Source: Candidatus Saccharibacteria bacterium RIFCSPHIGHO2_12_FULL_44_22 (GTDB lineage: Bacteria; Patescibacteriota; Saccharimonadia; Saccharimonadales; Saccharimonadaceae). From it: a DNA stretch of 46,450 bases. The notes below the pieces were generated by a model. It saw nothing but the letters and a program-made list of their open reading frames with translations. It was not told where the DNA came from and ran no database searches. Below are positions 12,431 through 19,063 of this stretch, in pieces (position 1 is the first letter of the stretch; each line of letters begins with the position of its first letter). Both the position numbers and the translations under genes were made by a program. The DNA lies in assembly GCA_001790515.1 (NCBI GenBank), contig MGCS01000002.1, positions 1,784-48,233 of the forward strand, given 5' to 3'.

Positions 12431-12459
12431 ATAATAGCATAAGAACTACTCATGGTCAA
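12431..12459 (-). promoter_or_regulatory. Strong minus-strand promoter before the candidate RNA
   Basis: TTGACC (12454-12459), 17-nt spacer, TATTAT (12431-12436) with TGC immediately upstream. This is one of the best promoters in the window, yet no gene follows for over 470 nt. Confidence 0.7.
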
Positions 12460-12560
12460 TAGTTCAATGATGTATTGTATGAATTTCATTTTTACAACTA
12501 TTCCCTAACAGATGAATAATGCAGTTTTATAATTATTTACAACGTTGTAAATAAAATATT

Positions 12561-13337
12561 CTATTGCTGTTTATCGTTGCCGATCTCTAACAATGTCTCA
12601 ATTAAATCCTGCTTCGATAAGTGTGCAGTATCTATCTTGTTATGCTGTGCAATAACATATCCTTGAATAACGCGTTTCATGTAAATAGCATCATTTCGCC
12701 AGAAGTGTCGGATTTGAAAATGATCAATCGTACTCATAACACGGCTAGCAATCGTCAGCGATCCGAACAATGGACCAACGGTCGCCGATACATTGAGCAC
12801 ATCTTCAATTCGAATACTCATCGTGTCCGATGACCAAAAAAAGTCCCGTCGAATAATCGTTACTTTAGTTCGGTCGACGAATACCGTGTCCGGAAAGAGC
12901 GTTATAGGGAACACAGTATTAGCAGAAGCCAGTGTCTCGTGCGACTGCTTAATTACCTTATGCAGATCGCCACTACTATCAACTTCCGTCTCACCCTCCT
13001 CCACTGCACGCTCTTTTTCAGCTAAACCCTGCAACGAACCTCCATCAATAGCCCTCTCTCCGTAATCAGAATGGTCAATTTTATGGCCATCAACATCATT
13101 ATTTCTCTGTTTTTGTGATCGTATCTTAGACATCCCATTTAAGAACCGCTCCGAAGGACTAAACGTCACTTCGTGGTTTAAAAATTGTCGAACTTCAACG
13201 AATGATTTTGTAGCAACAGCACCTAGTCGCTTACTCATATTGACAAGAAAAGTATAAGAGCGTGGATTCGACTCAGTGACACGAGATGACGGTGGTACAT
13301 TATCTACTACTTGTTCATCGTCATTCATAGTCTTCAC
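12561..13337 (-). CDS. Conserved hypothetical protein with C-terminal PH-like domain
   Basis: A 258-residue soluble protein. The N-terminal 120 residues are charged and low in complexity. From about residue 130 there is a compact conserved part: SHETLASANTVFPITLFPDT, then VFVDRTKVTIIRRDFFWSSD, SIRIEDVLNVSATVGPLFGS and a helix near the end. Alternating short beta strands followed by a helix suggest a PH-like fold. I recall relatives in Saccharibacteria but no known function. The start is GTG at 13337 or ATG at 13328; the ATG has GAAG a few bases before it. A consensus promoter lies upstream and the gene is monocistronic, followed by the promoter of the candidate RNA. Confidence 0.75.
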   Translation of the reverse strand: MKTMNDDEQVVDNVPPSSRVTESNPRSYTFLVNMSKRLGAVATKSFVEVRQFLNHEVTFSPSERFLNGMSKIRSQKQRNNDVDGHKIDHSDYGERAIDGGSLQGLAEKERAVEEGETEVDSSGDLHKVIKQSHETLASANTVFPITLFPDTVFVDRTKVTIIRRDFFWSSDTMSIRIEDVLNVSATVGPLFGSLTIASRVMSTIDHFQIRHFWRNDAIYMKRVIQGYVIAQHNKIDTAHLSKQDLIETLLEIGNDKQQ

Positions 13338-13361
13338 GAATCCCCTATTTAGGTTATATTC

Positions 13362-13391
13362 ATTATACTACTTTTCGCTTCTTGACACCAA
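13362..13391 (-). promoter_or_regulatory. Promoter for the 12561-13337 gene
   Basis: Minus-strand TTGGTG (13386-13391), 18-nt spacer and perfect TATAAT (13362-13367); start near 13355, leader about 20 nt. Confidence 0.65.
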
Positions 13392-13472
13392 TATACATCA
13401 CGCCGCATCAAAGATATGACACATAGAATAATCCTATGGTTAGTCTTGTAACAAAAGCCACCATATATAGTC

Positions 13473-13481
13473 TTATCCACA
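13473..13481 (+). promoter_or_regulatory. Perfect DnaA-box sequence, isolated
   Basis: TTATCCACA, the consensus DnaA box, lies 38 nt upstream of the candidate sRNA promoter. It is alone, so it is not an origin; it may be chance or a DnaA-controlled promoter. Confidence 0.3.
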
Positions 13482-13518
13482 CGTAGTATTTTTTACCAAA
13501 AGAAATAGTATGTTTTTG

Positions 13519-13547
13519 TTGACACAAGCGCTTTGTCGTCATATTAT
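13519..13547 (+). promoter_or_regulatory. Consensus promoter for a candidate small RNA
   Basis: TTGACA (13519-13524), 17-nt spacer, TATTAT (13542-13547). The predicted start at about 13554 coincides with the first base of a hairpin. Confidence 0.75.
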
Positions 13548-13553
13548 AGGGGT

Positions 13554-13655
13554 AGCTTCTGAATAAAAAACTTATACAGAAGCCAAAAATAAACAACGAC
13601 TCCAAAAACTCCACATGTAAAACAACCACTACTCGCAGGTGGTTGTTTTCTTTTG
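13554..13655 (+). ncRNA. Candidate small RNA (about 100 nt) with twin ACUCC motifs
   Basis: A consensus promoter and an intrinsic terminator enclose about 100 nt that has no usable ORF; its only ATG is followed directly by TAA. The RNA would begin with a 7-bp hairpin (GCTTCTG 13555-13561 with CAGAAGC 13577-13583, A-rich loop). It continues with an unpaired A-rich linker holding two copies of ACTCC (13599-13603 and 13608-13612), and ends in the terminator stem. ACUCC is complementary to GGAGU, so the twin motifs could bind Shine-Dalgarno sequences, as C-rich loops do in some Gram-positive sRNAs. Function is inferred. It converges on tmRNA. Confidence 0.6.
13619..13655 (+). terminator. Intrinsic terminator of the candidate sRNA
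   Basis: AAAACAACCAC (13619-13629) pairs with GTGGTTGTTTT (13639-13649) over 11 bp, followed by CTTTTG. U-rich 3' arm and tail make a typical terminator. Confidence 0.85.
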
Positions 13656-13673
13656 TCGATAACTCGACGAAAC

Positions 13674-13705
13674 AAAAAAATACCCCCTATAGTTTAGGTG
13701 GTATT
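13674..13705 (-). terminator. Terminator of tmRNA
   Basis: On the minus strand AATACCACC pairs with GGGGGTATT (one mismatch) and is followed by TTTTT. It starts 13 nt after the tmRNA CCA end. Confidence 0.7.
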
Positions 13706-13717
13706 TAATAATATTAT

Positions 13718-14118
13718 TGGTGGAGCTGCGGGGAATCGCACCCCGGTCCGAGAAGTAACTGATCATTTATCTACAAGTTTATTTTATCTTTATTCTTTAC
13801 GACATTTTGTTCTATAAGATAAACAGAAACGAATAGAATGTCACGCGGCAAAGTGTCCTCCAGAACCGCCGCTGCGCAACGCTGGAGTAAGCGACATAAA
13901 TATAACATTCGAGATCAGTATGTCGCCTGTTGATATCGAATGGACGCAGCCTAGGCTGCTAATGCGTAACTTGATTGAGCAGGAGTTGTTACTCGTGCAA
14001 TCGCGTTAGCGAGTCGTTCTTTAGTTGTTTTAGCAATTAAAAAAGTGTACGTAACGTGTACGATCGACTTGCAAAATGATCTGTTAAATTCCTCTCGTCG
14101 AAAGCTATAGTCAGCCCC
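13718..14118 (-). ncRNA. ssrA: Transfer-messenger RNA (tmRNA)
   Basis: The RNA rescues stalled ribosomes and tags the incomplete protein for proteolysis. The 5' end GGGGCTGACTATAGC (14118 down) pairs with the 3' end CAGCTCC-A-CCA (to 13718) in an alanine-type acceptor stem with the G3-U pair. The T arm reads GGACCGGGGTGCGATTCCCC. The tag reading frame ends in SSYALAA followed by TAG (stop about 13950). Extending the open frame back to the likely resume codon GCT gives a tag of about 27 residues starting AKTTKERLAN, longer than the 10 residues of E. coli but similar in length to mycoplasma tags. The stop lies within the palindrome GCAGCCTAGGCTGC. One-piece form, 401 nt, CCA encoded. Confidence 0.96.
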
Positions 14119-14131
14119 AACCAGTACTTTC

Positions 14132-14140
14132 ATTATAGCA
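14132..14140 (-). promoter_or_regulatory. tmRNA promoter (extended -10)
   Basis: TGC-TATAAT on the minus strand (TATAAT 14132-14137). No convincing -35. Start near 14125, so about 7 nt would be removed by RNase P. Confidence 0.6.
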
Positions 14141-14144
14141 CGCA

Positions 14145-14173
14145 TTGCATCAAAAATATAGTTATGCTTAAAT
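14145..14173 (+). promoter_or_regulatory. Promoter of the comM-like gene
   Basis: TTGCAT (14145-14150), 17-nt spacer, TTAAAT (14168-14173) with TGC upstream. Start near 14180, only about 6 nt before the ATG, so there is no room for a Shine-Dalgarno site. Confidence 0.6.
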
Positions 14174-14185
14174 ATAAATTAAATT

Positions 14186-15706
14186 ATGGTAGCACACATT
14201 ATCTCAGTTGCCCCTATCGGTTTTGATGGATCAATCATTGAAGTTGAAAGTGATGCCAAAAAAGGATTGCCAACAATTCAGATCGTTGGCATGGGCAACA
14301 AAGCAATCGATGAGGCCAAAGAGCGCGTTCGAAGTGCAATAAGCAATTCGCTGCTCGAGTTTCCATCCAAGAAAATTACGATCAACCTCGCACCCGCGGA
14401 ACTACCGAAAGATGGTGCTCATTTCGACCTTCCTATCGCATTATCCATTCTCGTCAGCAGTGGACAATTACACCAAGAAGAGGTCAATAAGGCCGTCTAT
14501 GCCGGTGAGTTAGCGCTAGATGGTGCACTACGACCCATAAGAGGTTCAATAAATATAGCAGAGACAGCTAAGAATGCCGGATATGAGCGCGTTTACCTGC
14601 CAAAACAGAATGCCGAACAGGCGTGCTTAATCGAGGATATAGAAGTCATTGGTATTTCAACACTCAAAGAGTTATTTCTTCATCTTAAAAAAGAAACCAT
14701 CGCTCACCCCCATTCAGTTTCTAATATCCGAGAAATTCATGCAGATCACGCAGGACCAAAACTCGACGATATCCACGGTCAAGACACAGCTAAACGTGCA
14801 TTGACGATCGCAACAGCTGGACGACATAATATTCTTCTCAATGGTCCTCCTGGTGCTGGCAAAACAATGCTCGCAAAAACGCTTGTCGGGCTCCTGCCGG
14901 ATCTTACTGCTTCTGAAAAAATAGCAACGACCAAGCTTCATAGTATCGCAGGTGAAGTAGACGGCGAGATCATCACCCGTCGCCCATTCAGATCCCCTCA
15001 CCACACTTCAAGTCGTATTGCTTTAACGGGCGGAGGCACTAAACCGAAACCAGGAGAAATTAGTTTAGCTCATCTCGGAGTGCTCTTCCTTGATGAACTT
15101 CCGGAGTACGCACGCGGTACACTAGAGGCTTTAAGGCAACCTTTAGAAGACAAAGAGATATCAATCGCAAGAGCTGGCGGACGTATTACCTACCCAGCCG
15201 ACTTTATGTTAGTAGCGACAATGAACCCTTGTCCTTGTGGTCATTACGGCGACCCTACGAAAGAATGTTCTTGCACTAGCACCCAGCTGTTATCCTATCA
15301 AAAAAGATTGTCTGGCCCACTCCTTGACCGCATTGATATGATACTCAATGTATCACGGATCTCTAACGATTCATTAATAAACACAAACATATTGAATTAT
15401 TCACAACATCATGACGCTATTAGGGATATCAGTTCTGCGACTAAGTCTCAATTTAATAGATATAGTAGAAGTGACAAATACAACAGCTCACTATCAAGTA
15501 ACGAAGTTTCAAGGCACCTGAGCCTATCCAATGAAGTCCGTACATTGCTACTGGCAGCCACAGAAAAACTTAATTTAAGCGCACGAAGTTACTTCAAGAT
15601 AATCAAAGTTGCTCGTACCATTGCTGATCTAGACGGTGACGCGGACATACTACCGAGACACGTCAGTGAAGCACTGCAGTATCGAGCAAATATAAGTCAG
15701 TCGTAG
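14186..15706 (+). CDS. comM: YifB/ComM family Mg-chelatase-like AAA+ ATPase
   Basis: A 506-residue hexameric AAA+ helicase-like protein. In naturally competent bacteria ComM drives branch migration when transformed DNA is integrated. It has an N-terminal Lon-protease-like domain (about 1-180), then the ATPase with Walker A GPPGAGKT (about 217-224), RPFRSPHHTSS, Walker B VLFLDELPE and the zinc-finger-like MNPCPCGHYGDPTKECSC segment, and the C-terminal Mg-chelatase domain. Full length for the family. The mRNA appears nearly leaderless. Since the window also holds type IV pilus genes, ComM supports a natural-transformation capacity; this is inference. It is transcribed away from tmRNA. Confidence 0.93.
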   Translation: MVAHIISVAPIGFDGSIIEVESDAKKGLPTIQIVGMGNKAIDEAKERVRSAISNSLLEFPSKKITINLAPAELPKDGAHFDLPIALSILVSSGQLHQEEVNKAVYAGELALDGALRPIRGSINIAETAKNAGYERVYLPKQNAEQACLIEDIEVIGISTLKELFLHLKKETIAHPHSVSNIREIHADHAGPKLDDIHGQDTAKRALTIATAGRHNILLNGPPGAGKTMLAKTLVGLLPDLTASEKIATTKLHSIAGEVDGEIITRRPFRSPHHTSSRIALTGGGTKPKPGEISLAHLGVLFLDELPEYARGTLEALRQPLEDKEISIARAGGRITYPADFMLVATMNPCPCGHYGDPTKECSCTSTQLLSYQKRLSGPLLDRIDMILNVSRISNDSLINTNILNYSQHHDAIRDISSATKSQFNRYSRSDKYNSSLSSNEVSRHLSLSNEVRTLLLAATEKLNLSARSYFKIIKVARTIADLDGDADILPRHVSEALQYRANISQS

Positions 15707-15722
15707 AACACCATACTCACCC

Positions 15723-15751
15723 TTGTATTACCGGTGTATATTTGTTATGAT
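15723..15751 (+). promoter_or_regulatory. Promoter of infC-rpmI-rplT
   Basis: TTGTAT (15723-15728), 17-nt spacer, TATGAT (15746-15751). Start near 15758. This shows that the ATG at 15734 lies inside the promoter and cannot be the infC start. Confidence 0.7.
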
Positions 15752-15802
15752 AGTTATCGAGTAACGCTCAAAATAATTGCACTTCAAAAAGGAGACTTCG
15801 CA

Positions 15803-16309
15803 ATCAATCAATCAATTCGCATCAACCAAGCAATTAAAGCACAGGAATTACGTGTCATTGGTGCCGACGGTGAACAACTAGGAGTAATGTCACGAAGTGA
15901 TGCGCTCAAAGCAGCCGAAGAAGCTGGATTAGACCTAGTCGAAATATCACCAACTGCAAATCCACCTGTCGTTAAGATTGTCGACTGGGGTAAATTCCAG
16001 TATCAGAAGATGAAGGAACAGCAGAAAAATCGCAAAAGCAACAAGCAAGGAGAGCTGAAGCAGATGCGATTTGGTCTGAAGATTGGTTCGGGAGATCTTG
16101 ACATAAAACTACGTAAGATTCGTGGCTTCCTGTCAGAAGGTAACAAAGTACGTATCCAAATATTTTATCGTGGCCGCGAAATGGCTCATAAAGAACTTGG
16201 CTACGAAATGATCGACAAGATCATAGCGCTCCTCGAAGAAGACGCAATATTAGAGCAAAAGCCTCAGATGGCTGGTCGCAATCTGAGCATAGTAGTAAGG
16301 AGTAAATAA
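15803..16309 (+). CDS. infC: Translation initiation factor IF-3, AUC start codon
   Basis: A 168-residue IF-3, which keeps 30S subunits free and checks start-codon pairing. The N domain (INQAIKAQELRVIG, then SRSDALKAAEEAGLDLVEISP) and the C domain (RFGLKIGSGDLDIKLRKIRGF and RGREMAHKELG) are both complete. The frame is open upstream to an ATG at 15734, but that lies within the promoter. A clear ribosome binding site AAAAAGGAG (ending 15794) is 8 nt from an ATC codon at 15803, which matches the family N-terminus, so translation most likely starts at AUC. Non-AUG infC starts (AUU in E. coli) allow autoregulation, because IF-3 rejects them. First gene of infC-rpmI-rplT; its stop overlaps the rpmI start by one base (TAATG). 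Confidence 0.93.
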   Translation: MNQSIRINQAIKAQELRVIGADGEQLGVMSRSDALKAAEEAGLDLVEISPTANPPVVKIVDWGKFQYQKMKEQQKNRKSNKQGELKQMRFGLKIGSGDLDIKLRKIRGFLSEGNKVRIQIFYRGREMAHKELGYEMIDKIIALLEEDAILEQKPQMAGRNLSIVVRSK

Positions 16310-16503
16310 TGCCTAAAATGAAGACCCACAAAGGTACTGCAAAGCGCATCAAGATTACCAGTACAGGTAAATTGACTCGACGCCGAGCATTCGGTACGCA
16401 CTTGCTTGCAAAAAAAAGCAAGAGCCGTAAGCGTGCCATCAATACAAGCGCTACTGTCACCGGCAGTATGGCTAAAAACGTTAAACGAGCGTTAGGAGTT
16501 TAA
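16309..16503 (+). CDS. rpmI: 50S ribosomal protein L35
   Basis: A 64-residue basic protein of the large subunit. It has the family pattern [20 protein letters not shown] and a C-terminal stretch rich in Lys/Arg. The AAGGAG site ends 8 nt before the ATG, and the ATG overlaps the infC stop. It stands in the conserved infC-rpmI-rplT order. Confidence 0.97.
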   Translation: MPKMKTHKGTAKRIKITSTGKLTRRRAFGTHLLAKKSKSRKRAINTSATVTGSMAKNVKRALGV

Positions 16504-16505
16504 TT

Positions 16506-16847
16506 ATGCGAGTCAAACGAGGAGTTACTGCACGTGCCAAGCACAAAAAGATACTAAAAGCTGCAAAAGGCATGCAACATAACCGTACTAGGTCATTTCG
16601 TCTTGCTAAGCAAGCCGTTATCCGCGCGCTTCAATATGCATATCGTGATCGTCGCAATAAGAAACGTGATATTCGTGGACTCTGGATCACTCGTATCAAT
16701 GCCGCCGCTCGCCAGAACGGTACGACATACGGAAAACTGATCGCTGGATTGAAAACTGCGAATATCGAGCTTGACCGCAAAGTCCTTGCAGAACTTGCCG
16801 TCAATGAACCTGCGGCATTTACAACTGTCATCAAAAGTGTGAAATAA
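16506..16847 (+). CDS. rplT: 50S ribosomal protein L20
   Basis: A 113-residue RNA-binding protein needed early in 50S assembly. It has the family signature [18 protein letters not shown] and [20 protein letters not shown]. It starts 2 nt after the rpmI stop. In other bacteria L20 represses this operon by binding the leader; the leader here is only about 45 nt, and no L20-binding pseudoknot is visible in it. A long bidirectional terminator follows. Confidence 0.97.
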   Translation: MRVKRGVTARAKHKKILKAAKGMQHNRTRSFRLAKQAVIRALQYAYRDRRNKKRDIRGLWITRINAAARQNGTTYGKLIAGLKTANIELDRKVLAELAVNEPAAFTTVIKSVK

Positions 16848-16864
16848 GACTGTGTTTCACTGTC

Positions 16865-16907
16865 GCCAACTAAAACAACTCGCTAAATGCGAGTTGTTTT
16901 AGTTGGC
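16865..16907. terminator. Bidirectional terminator between rplT and rnpB
   Basis: A perfect 19-bp inverted repeat (16865-16883 with 16889-16907, loop TAAAT). The core AACTCGC/GCGAGTT is followed in either direction by GTTTTAGTT, so it can end both rplT and RNase P RNA transcripts. Confidence 0.8.
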
Positions 16908-17237
16908 AGCCTATCTATAAGCCGGGTTCTGTCGTGAACGATCATCTATCTAGCCCGTCAGTTGCCTGACGGATCAAGCGGGTGTCGGCCTGCGGACGAG
17001 CCGCCCTTTTATACAGACCTCCTTGCAGCTAACAGGGTTTACCTTCACGCCGTGTCACCACGGAATGCTGTGGGCTCTTACCCCACTCGTTTCACCTTTT
17101 CCTCATGCGAGGTAGTTTCGTTTCTGTGGCACTTTCCCTAGGGTCGCCCCCGGTTGTCGTTAACAACTGTCATGCCCTATGCTGCCCGGACTTTCCTCTC
17201 GTATATTACTATACCAGCGATCGCTCAACAGACTGCC
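16905..17237 (-). ncRNA. rnpB: RNase P RNA, type A
   Basis: The catalytic RNA that trims tRNA and tmRNA 5' ends. On the minus strand the conserved blocks GAGGAAAGTCCGGGC (CR I), GTGAAACGAGTGGGGTAAGAG and ACAGAACCCGGCTTAT (CR V) are in order. The ends pair in helix P1 (GGCAGTCTGT at 17237 with ATAGGCTGCC ending at 16905), which sets the limits. Length is about 333 nt. The promoter start (about 17238) agrees with the P1 end, so the RNA probably needs little 5' processing. The promoter overlaps the 3' end of the NUDIX-RNase H gene. Confidence 0.96.
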
Positions 17238-17244
17238 TATGTGT

Positions 17245-17253
17245 ATTATAGCA
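17245..17253 (-). promoter_or_regulatory. rnpB promoter (extended -10)
   Basis: TGC-TATAAT on the minus strand (TATAAT 17245-17250). The start falls at about 17238, the first base of RNase P helix P1. No good -35. Confidence 0.7.
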
Positions 17254-17255
17254 AA

Positions 17256-18128
17256 CTAGTCTTCATTCGAGTGTGCATCAAGTGTTCGATTCACCATTCC
17301 ATCAGCCAATTGATTAAATTCACGTCGAACATGCGAAAAAGACACCTTATCAAACTCCATCAGCAATGTTCTAATTCGCTCATGGATCGGCCATAGTTCT
17401 CTATTTTTTATTTTATATATCCCCTTCATCTGATTAACAACTAGCATGCTGTCTAATCGAAAATCAATGTTCTTATAGCCAAGCTCGATTGCTTTTTCGA
17501 GTCCTAATCGCAAACCATGATACTCAGCCTGATTATTAGTAGTAACTCCTAAATATTCACCACCCTGGCTCACAACTTCCTGAGAAGCATCAATGATTAC
17601 ATAACCTGCAGCTGATGGCCCTGGATTCCCTCTTGATCCACCGTCTGAATAGATGATAACAGATTTAGATGTATTTTTATCATCATTGTTGCTTACAATG
17701 TTAGCGCTTATATCTGTTACGTATTCTTGATGCACGATCCCCAAGAGAAGATTAGTCAAATCGGTTATGTTTTCATGTTGTATTTCCGACTCTATCTTCC
17801 AGAAATAGGCATCGTAGTTTTGACTTAACCTCAAATCATGATGGCCTGATGCTAAAACCACTTCGTAGACAATGACTGCATATTGTATATCCCGATCATC
17901 GCGATCAATATAAGTAACAGCATCGAATAGCTCAGCAGTCTGTATATGCAGTCCTGCGTCCTCGTGGAGATAACGACGGAGCGTATCCTCAGGTTGTTCA
18001 CCATATGCAAGCTTTCCGCCCGGTAATTCATATTTTCCAAGAATACTATCTCGTCCATTGGCTCGACGAAGCAACAGTATCTTATTGTCGGATTTGATTA
18101 ATGCTCGCACGGATATACGCTGCTTCAT
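17256..18128 (-). CDS. NUDIX-RNase H fusion protein
   Basis: A 290-residue protein with two domains. Residues 1-140 are a NUDIX hydrolase fold; the NUDIX box at 38-60 (GKLAYGEQPEDTLRRYLHED) deviates from GX5EX7REUXEEXGU: the first Glu of REU is Tyr53 and the second Glu of EE is Asp57. Residues 155-285 form a type 1 RNase H domain with all four acidic residues: D162 (YSDGGSRGNPGP), E202 (NNQAEYHG), D226 (RLDSMLVV) and D276 (QLADGMVN). The RNase H half should cut RNA in RNA-DNA hybrids. The NUDIX half may be weak, altered or only binding. It is monocistronic and lies between the candidate RNA at 18180 and rnpB. The pairing suggests nucleotide or hybrid clean-up, but that is inference. Confidence 0.88.
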   Translation of the reverse strand: MKQRISVRALIKSDNKILLLRRANGRDSILGKYELPGGKLAYGEQPEDTLRRYLHEDAGLHIQTAELFDAVTYIDRDDRDIQYAVIVYEVVLASGHHDLRLSQNYDAYFWKIESEIQHENITDLTNLLLGIVHQEYVTDISANIVSNNDDKNTSKSVIIYSDGGSRGNPGPSAAGYVIIDASQEVVSQGGEYLGVTTNNQAEYHGLRLGLEKAIELGYKNIDFRLDSMLVVNQMKGIYKIKNRELWPIHERIRTLLMEFDKVSFSHVRREFNQLADGMVNRTLDAHSNED

Positions 18129-18179
18129 ACTACTCTTTCTGTTTTTCTATAATCTCGTTCTCTTCACAGTGTAGCACAC

Positions 18180-18201
18180 AAAAACACGTCTTATGACGTG
18201 T
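18180..18201 (-). terminator. Intrinsic terminator of the 18180-18363 candidate RNA
   Basis: Minus-strand ACACGTC-ATAA-GACGTGT (7 bp) followed by TTTTG. It lies 52 nt before the NUDIX-RNase H start. Confidence 0.8.
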
Positions 18202-18363
18202 AAAAATAAGCATAAATATGCCCCAAAAACCGCTCCTGACACTTGATATTCCCCGCTTTAATGCAAGGTGGTTATCCTCAAATCGTTTCCACAGAAACGA
18301 ATCATTCGGGTTCCCGATCATATGATATTAGGAAAATCATACGTATCAAGATGGCTTTGGGAC
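18180..18363 (-). ncRNA. Candidate rod-shaped structured RNA (6S-like size)
   Basis: A minus-strand promoter predicts a start at 18363 and a strong terminator ends at 18180, giving about 184 nt. The ends close on each other: GTCCCAAA (18363-18356) with TTTGGGGC (18227-18220), then CTTGATA (18350-18344) with TATCAAG (18248-18242), then TTTTCC with GGGGAA. Inside is a CGTTTC-TGTG-GAAACG hairpin (18285-18300). A 63-codon ORF crosses the terminator and has no ribosome binding site, so I reject it. Size, long-range rod pairing and independent promoter resemble 6S RNA, but no conserved 6S sequence can be claimed. SRP RNA is excluded by the missing core. Confidence 0.55.
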
Positions 18364-18369
18364 TCTTTA

Positions 18370-18399
18370 ATTATAGCAGCGTTCGCTAGGACACGCCAA
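18370..18399 (-). promoter_or_regulatory. Promoter of the 18180-18363 candidate RNA
   Basis: TTGGCG (18394-18399), 18-nt spacer, TGC-TATAAT (TATAAT 18370-18375), overlapping the end of the M50 protease gene. Start predicted at 18363. Confidence 0.65.
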
Positions 18400-19027
18400 A
18401 TATTTGCCCAAAAATACCCAGGAAGAATTGAATAGCGCTCATCATCAACTGCCCGATAAATGTACTTGCAAGCAAGACTATAGCAAATACAAAGAAGATG
18501 CCGAATTGTTCTATTACCTCCATACCTCGACGAACAAATTCTGGAGCAAGTGCATATAGGACTCTCGACCCGTCAAGGGGCGGTATCGGTATCATATTAA
18601 AGATGAAAAAGCCAAGATTTACGGACACGGCCGTACCGAGTATACGCGCCGCAAGCCCCGTTGGATCTGGCTGAGCAACAGCATACACACCAAAGAATAT
18701 AAAAGCGAGTAAAAGGTTGGTTAGCGGCCCTGCCACTGCAACAAGCGCAGCCCCCCATTCATCGTAACGAACCCTATCAGGGTTAAACGGAACAGGTTTA
18801 GCACCACCAAATATTGGGCCGCCCGCTATCGCTAAAACCGTTGGTAGCAGTATAGTTAAAAATGGATCAATATGCTTTATAGGATTAAGCGTTAGTCGTC
18901 CTTGGAGTTTTGCCGTATCATCACCCAAAAAATTAGCGACAAAGCCGTGCATAGCTTCGTGAAGCGTCATAGAGAACAAAATGACACCAAGTGCGATAAC
19001 AACAGTAAGTATAATCGATTCGTCCAT
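18386..19027 (-). CDS. Site-2 protease family (M50) membrane metalloprotease
   Basis: A 213-residue polytopic protein. The zinc site is HEAMH (H23, E24, H27), and the second motif is NMIPIPPLDGSRVL with the third ligand D152. About five membrane helices are visible. The length is that of the minimal YwhC/rhomboid-sized S2P group without PDZ or CBS domains. Such proteases cut membrane proteins within the bilayer, for example anti-sigma factors or signal peptides; the substrate here is unknown. The start ATG is at 19027. Gene 19064 ends 36 nt upstream on the same strand, so co-transcription is likely. Confidence 0.92.
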   Translation of the reverse strand: MDESIILTVVIALGVILFSMTLHEAMHGFVANFLGDDTAKLQGRLTLNPIKHIDPFLTILLPTVLAIAGGPIFGGAKPVPFNPDRVRYDEWGAALVAVAGPLTNLLLAFIFFGVYAVAQPDPTGLAARILGTAVSVNLGFFIFNMIPIPPLDGSRVLYALAPEFVRRGMEVIEQFGIFFVFAIVLLASTFIGQLMMSAIQFFLGIFGQIFGVS

Positions 19028-19063
19028 TACTGTTCATTATACAGCACTTGTCCGTAAGCCCAC

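Noticed and set aside
13473-13481. Possible replication origin around the perfect DnaA box
   Set aside because: Only one consensus box, no cluster, no dnaA or dnaN nearby. The pairs at 25877 and 26210 are far away and better explained as local regulatory sites.
13408-13629. A 73-codon minus-strand ORF opposite the candidate sRNA
   Set aside because: No ribosome binding site or recognisable domain; it overlaps the sRNA promoter and body. The plus-strand promoter and terminator explain the region better.
18130-18321. A 63-codon minus-strand ORF before the NUDIX-RNase H gene
   Set aside because: It runs through an intrinsic terminator and lies in the structured RNA candidate; no ribosome site.
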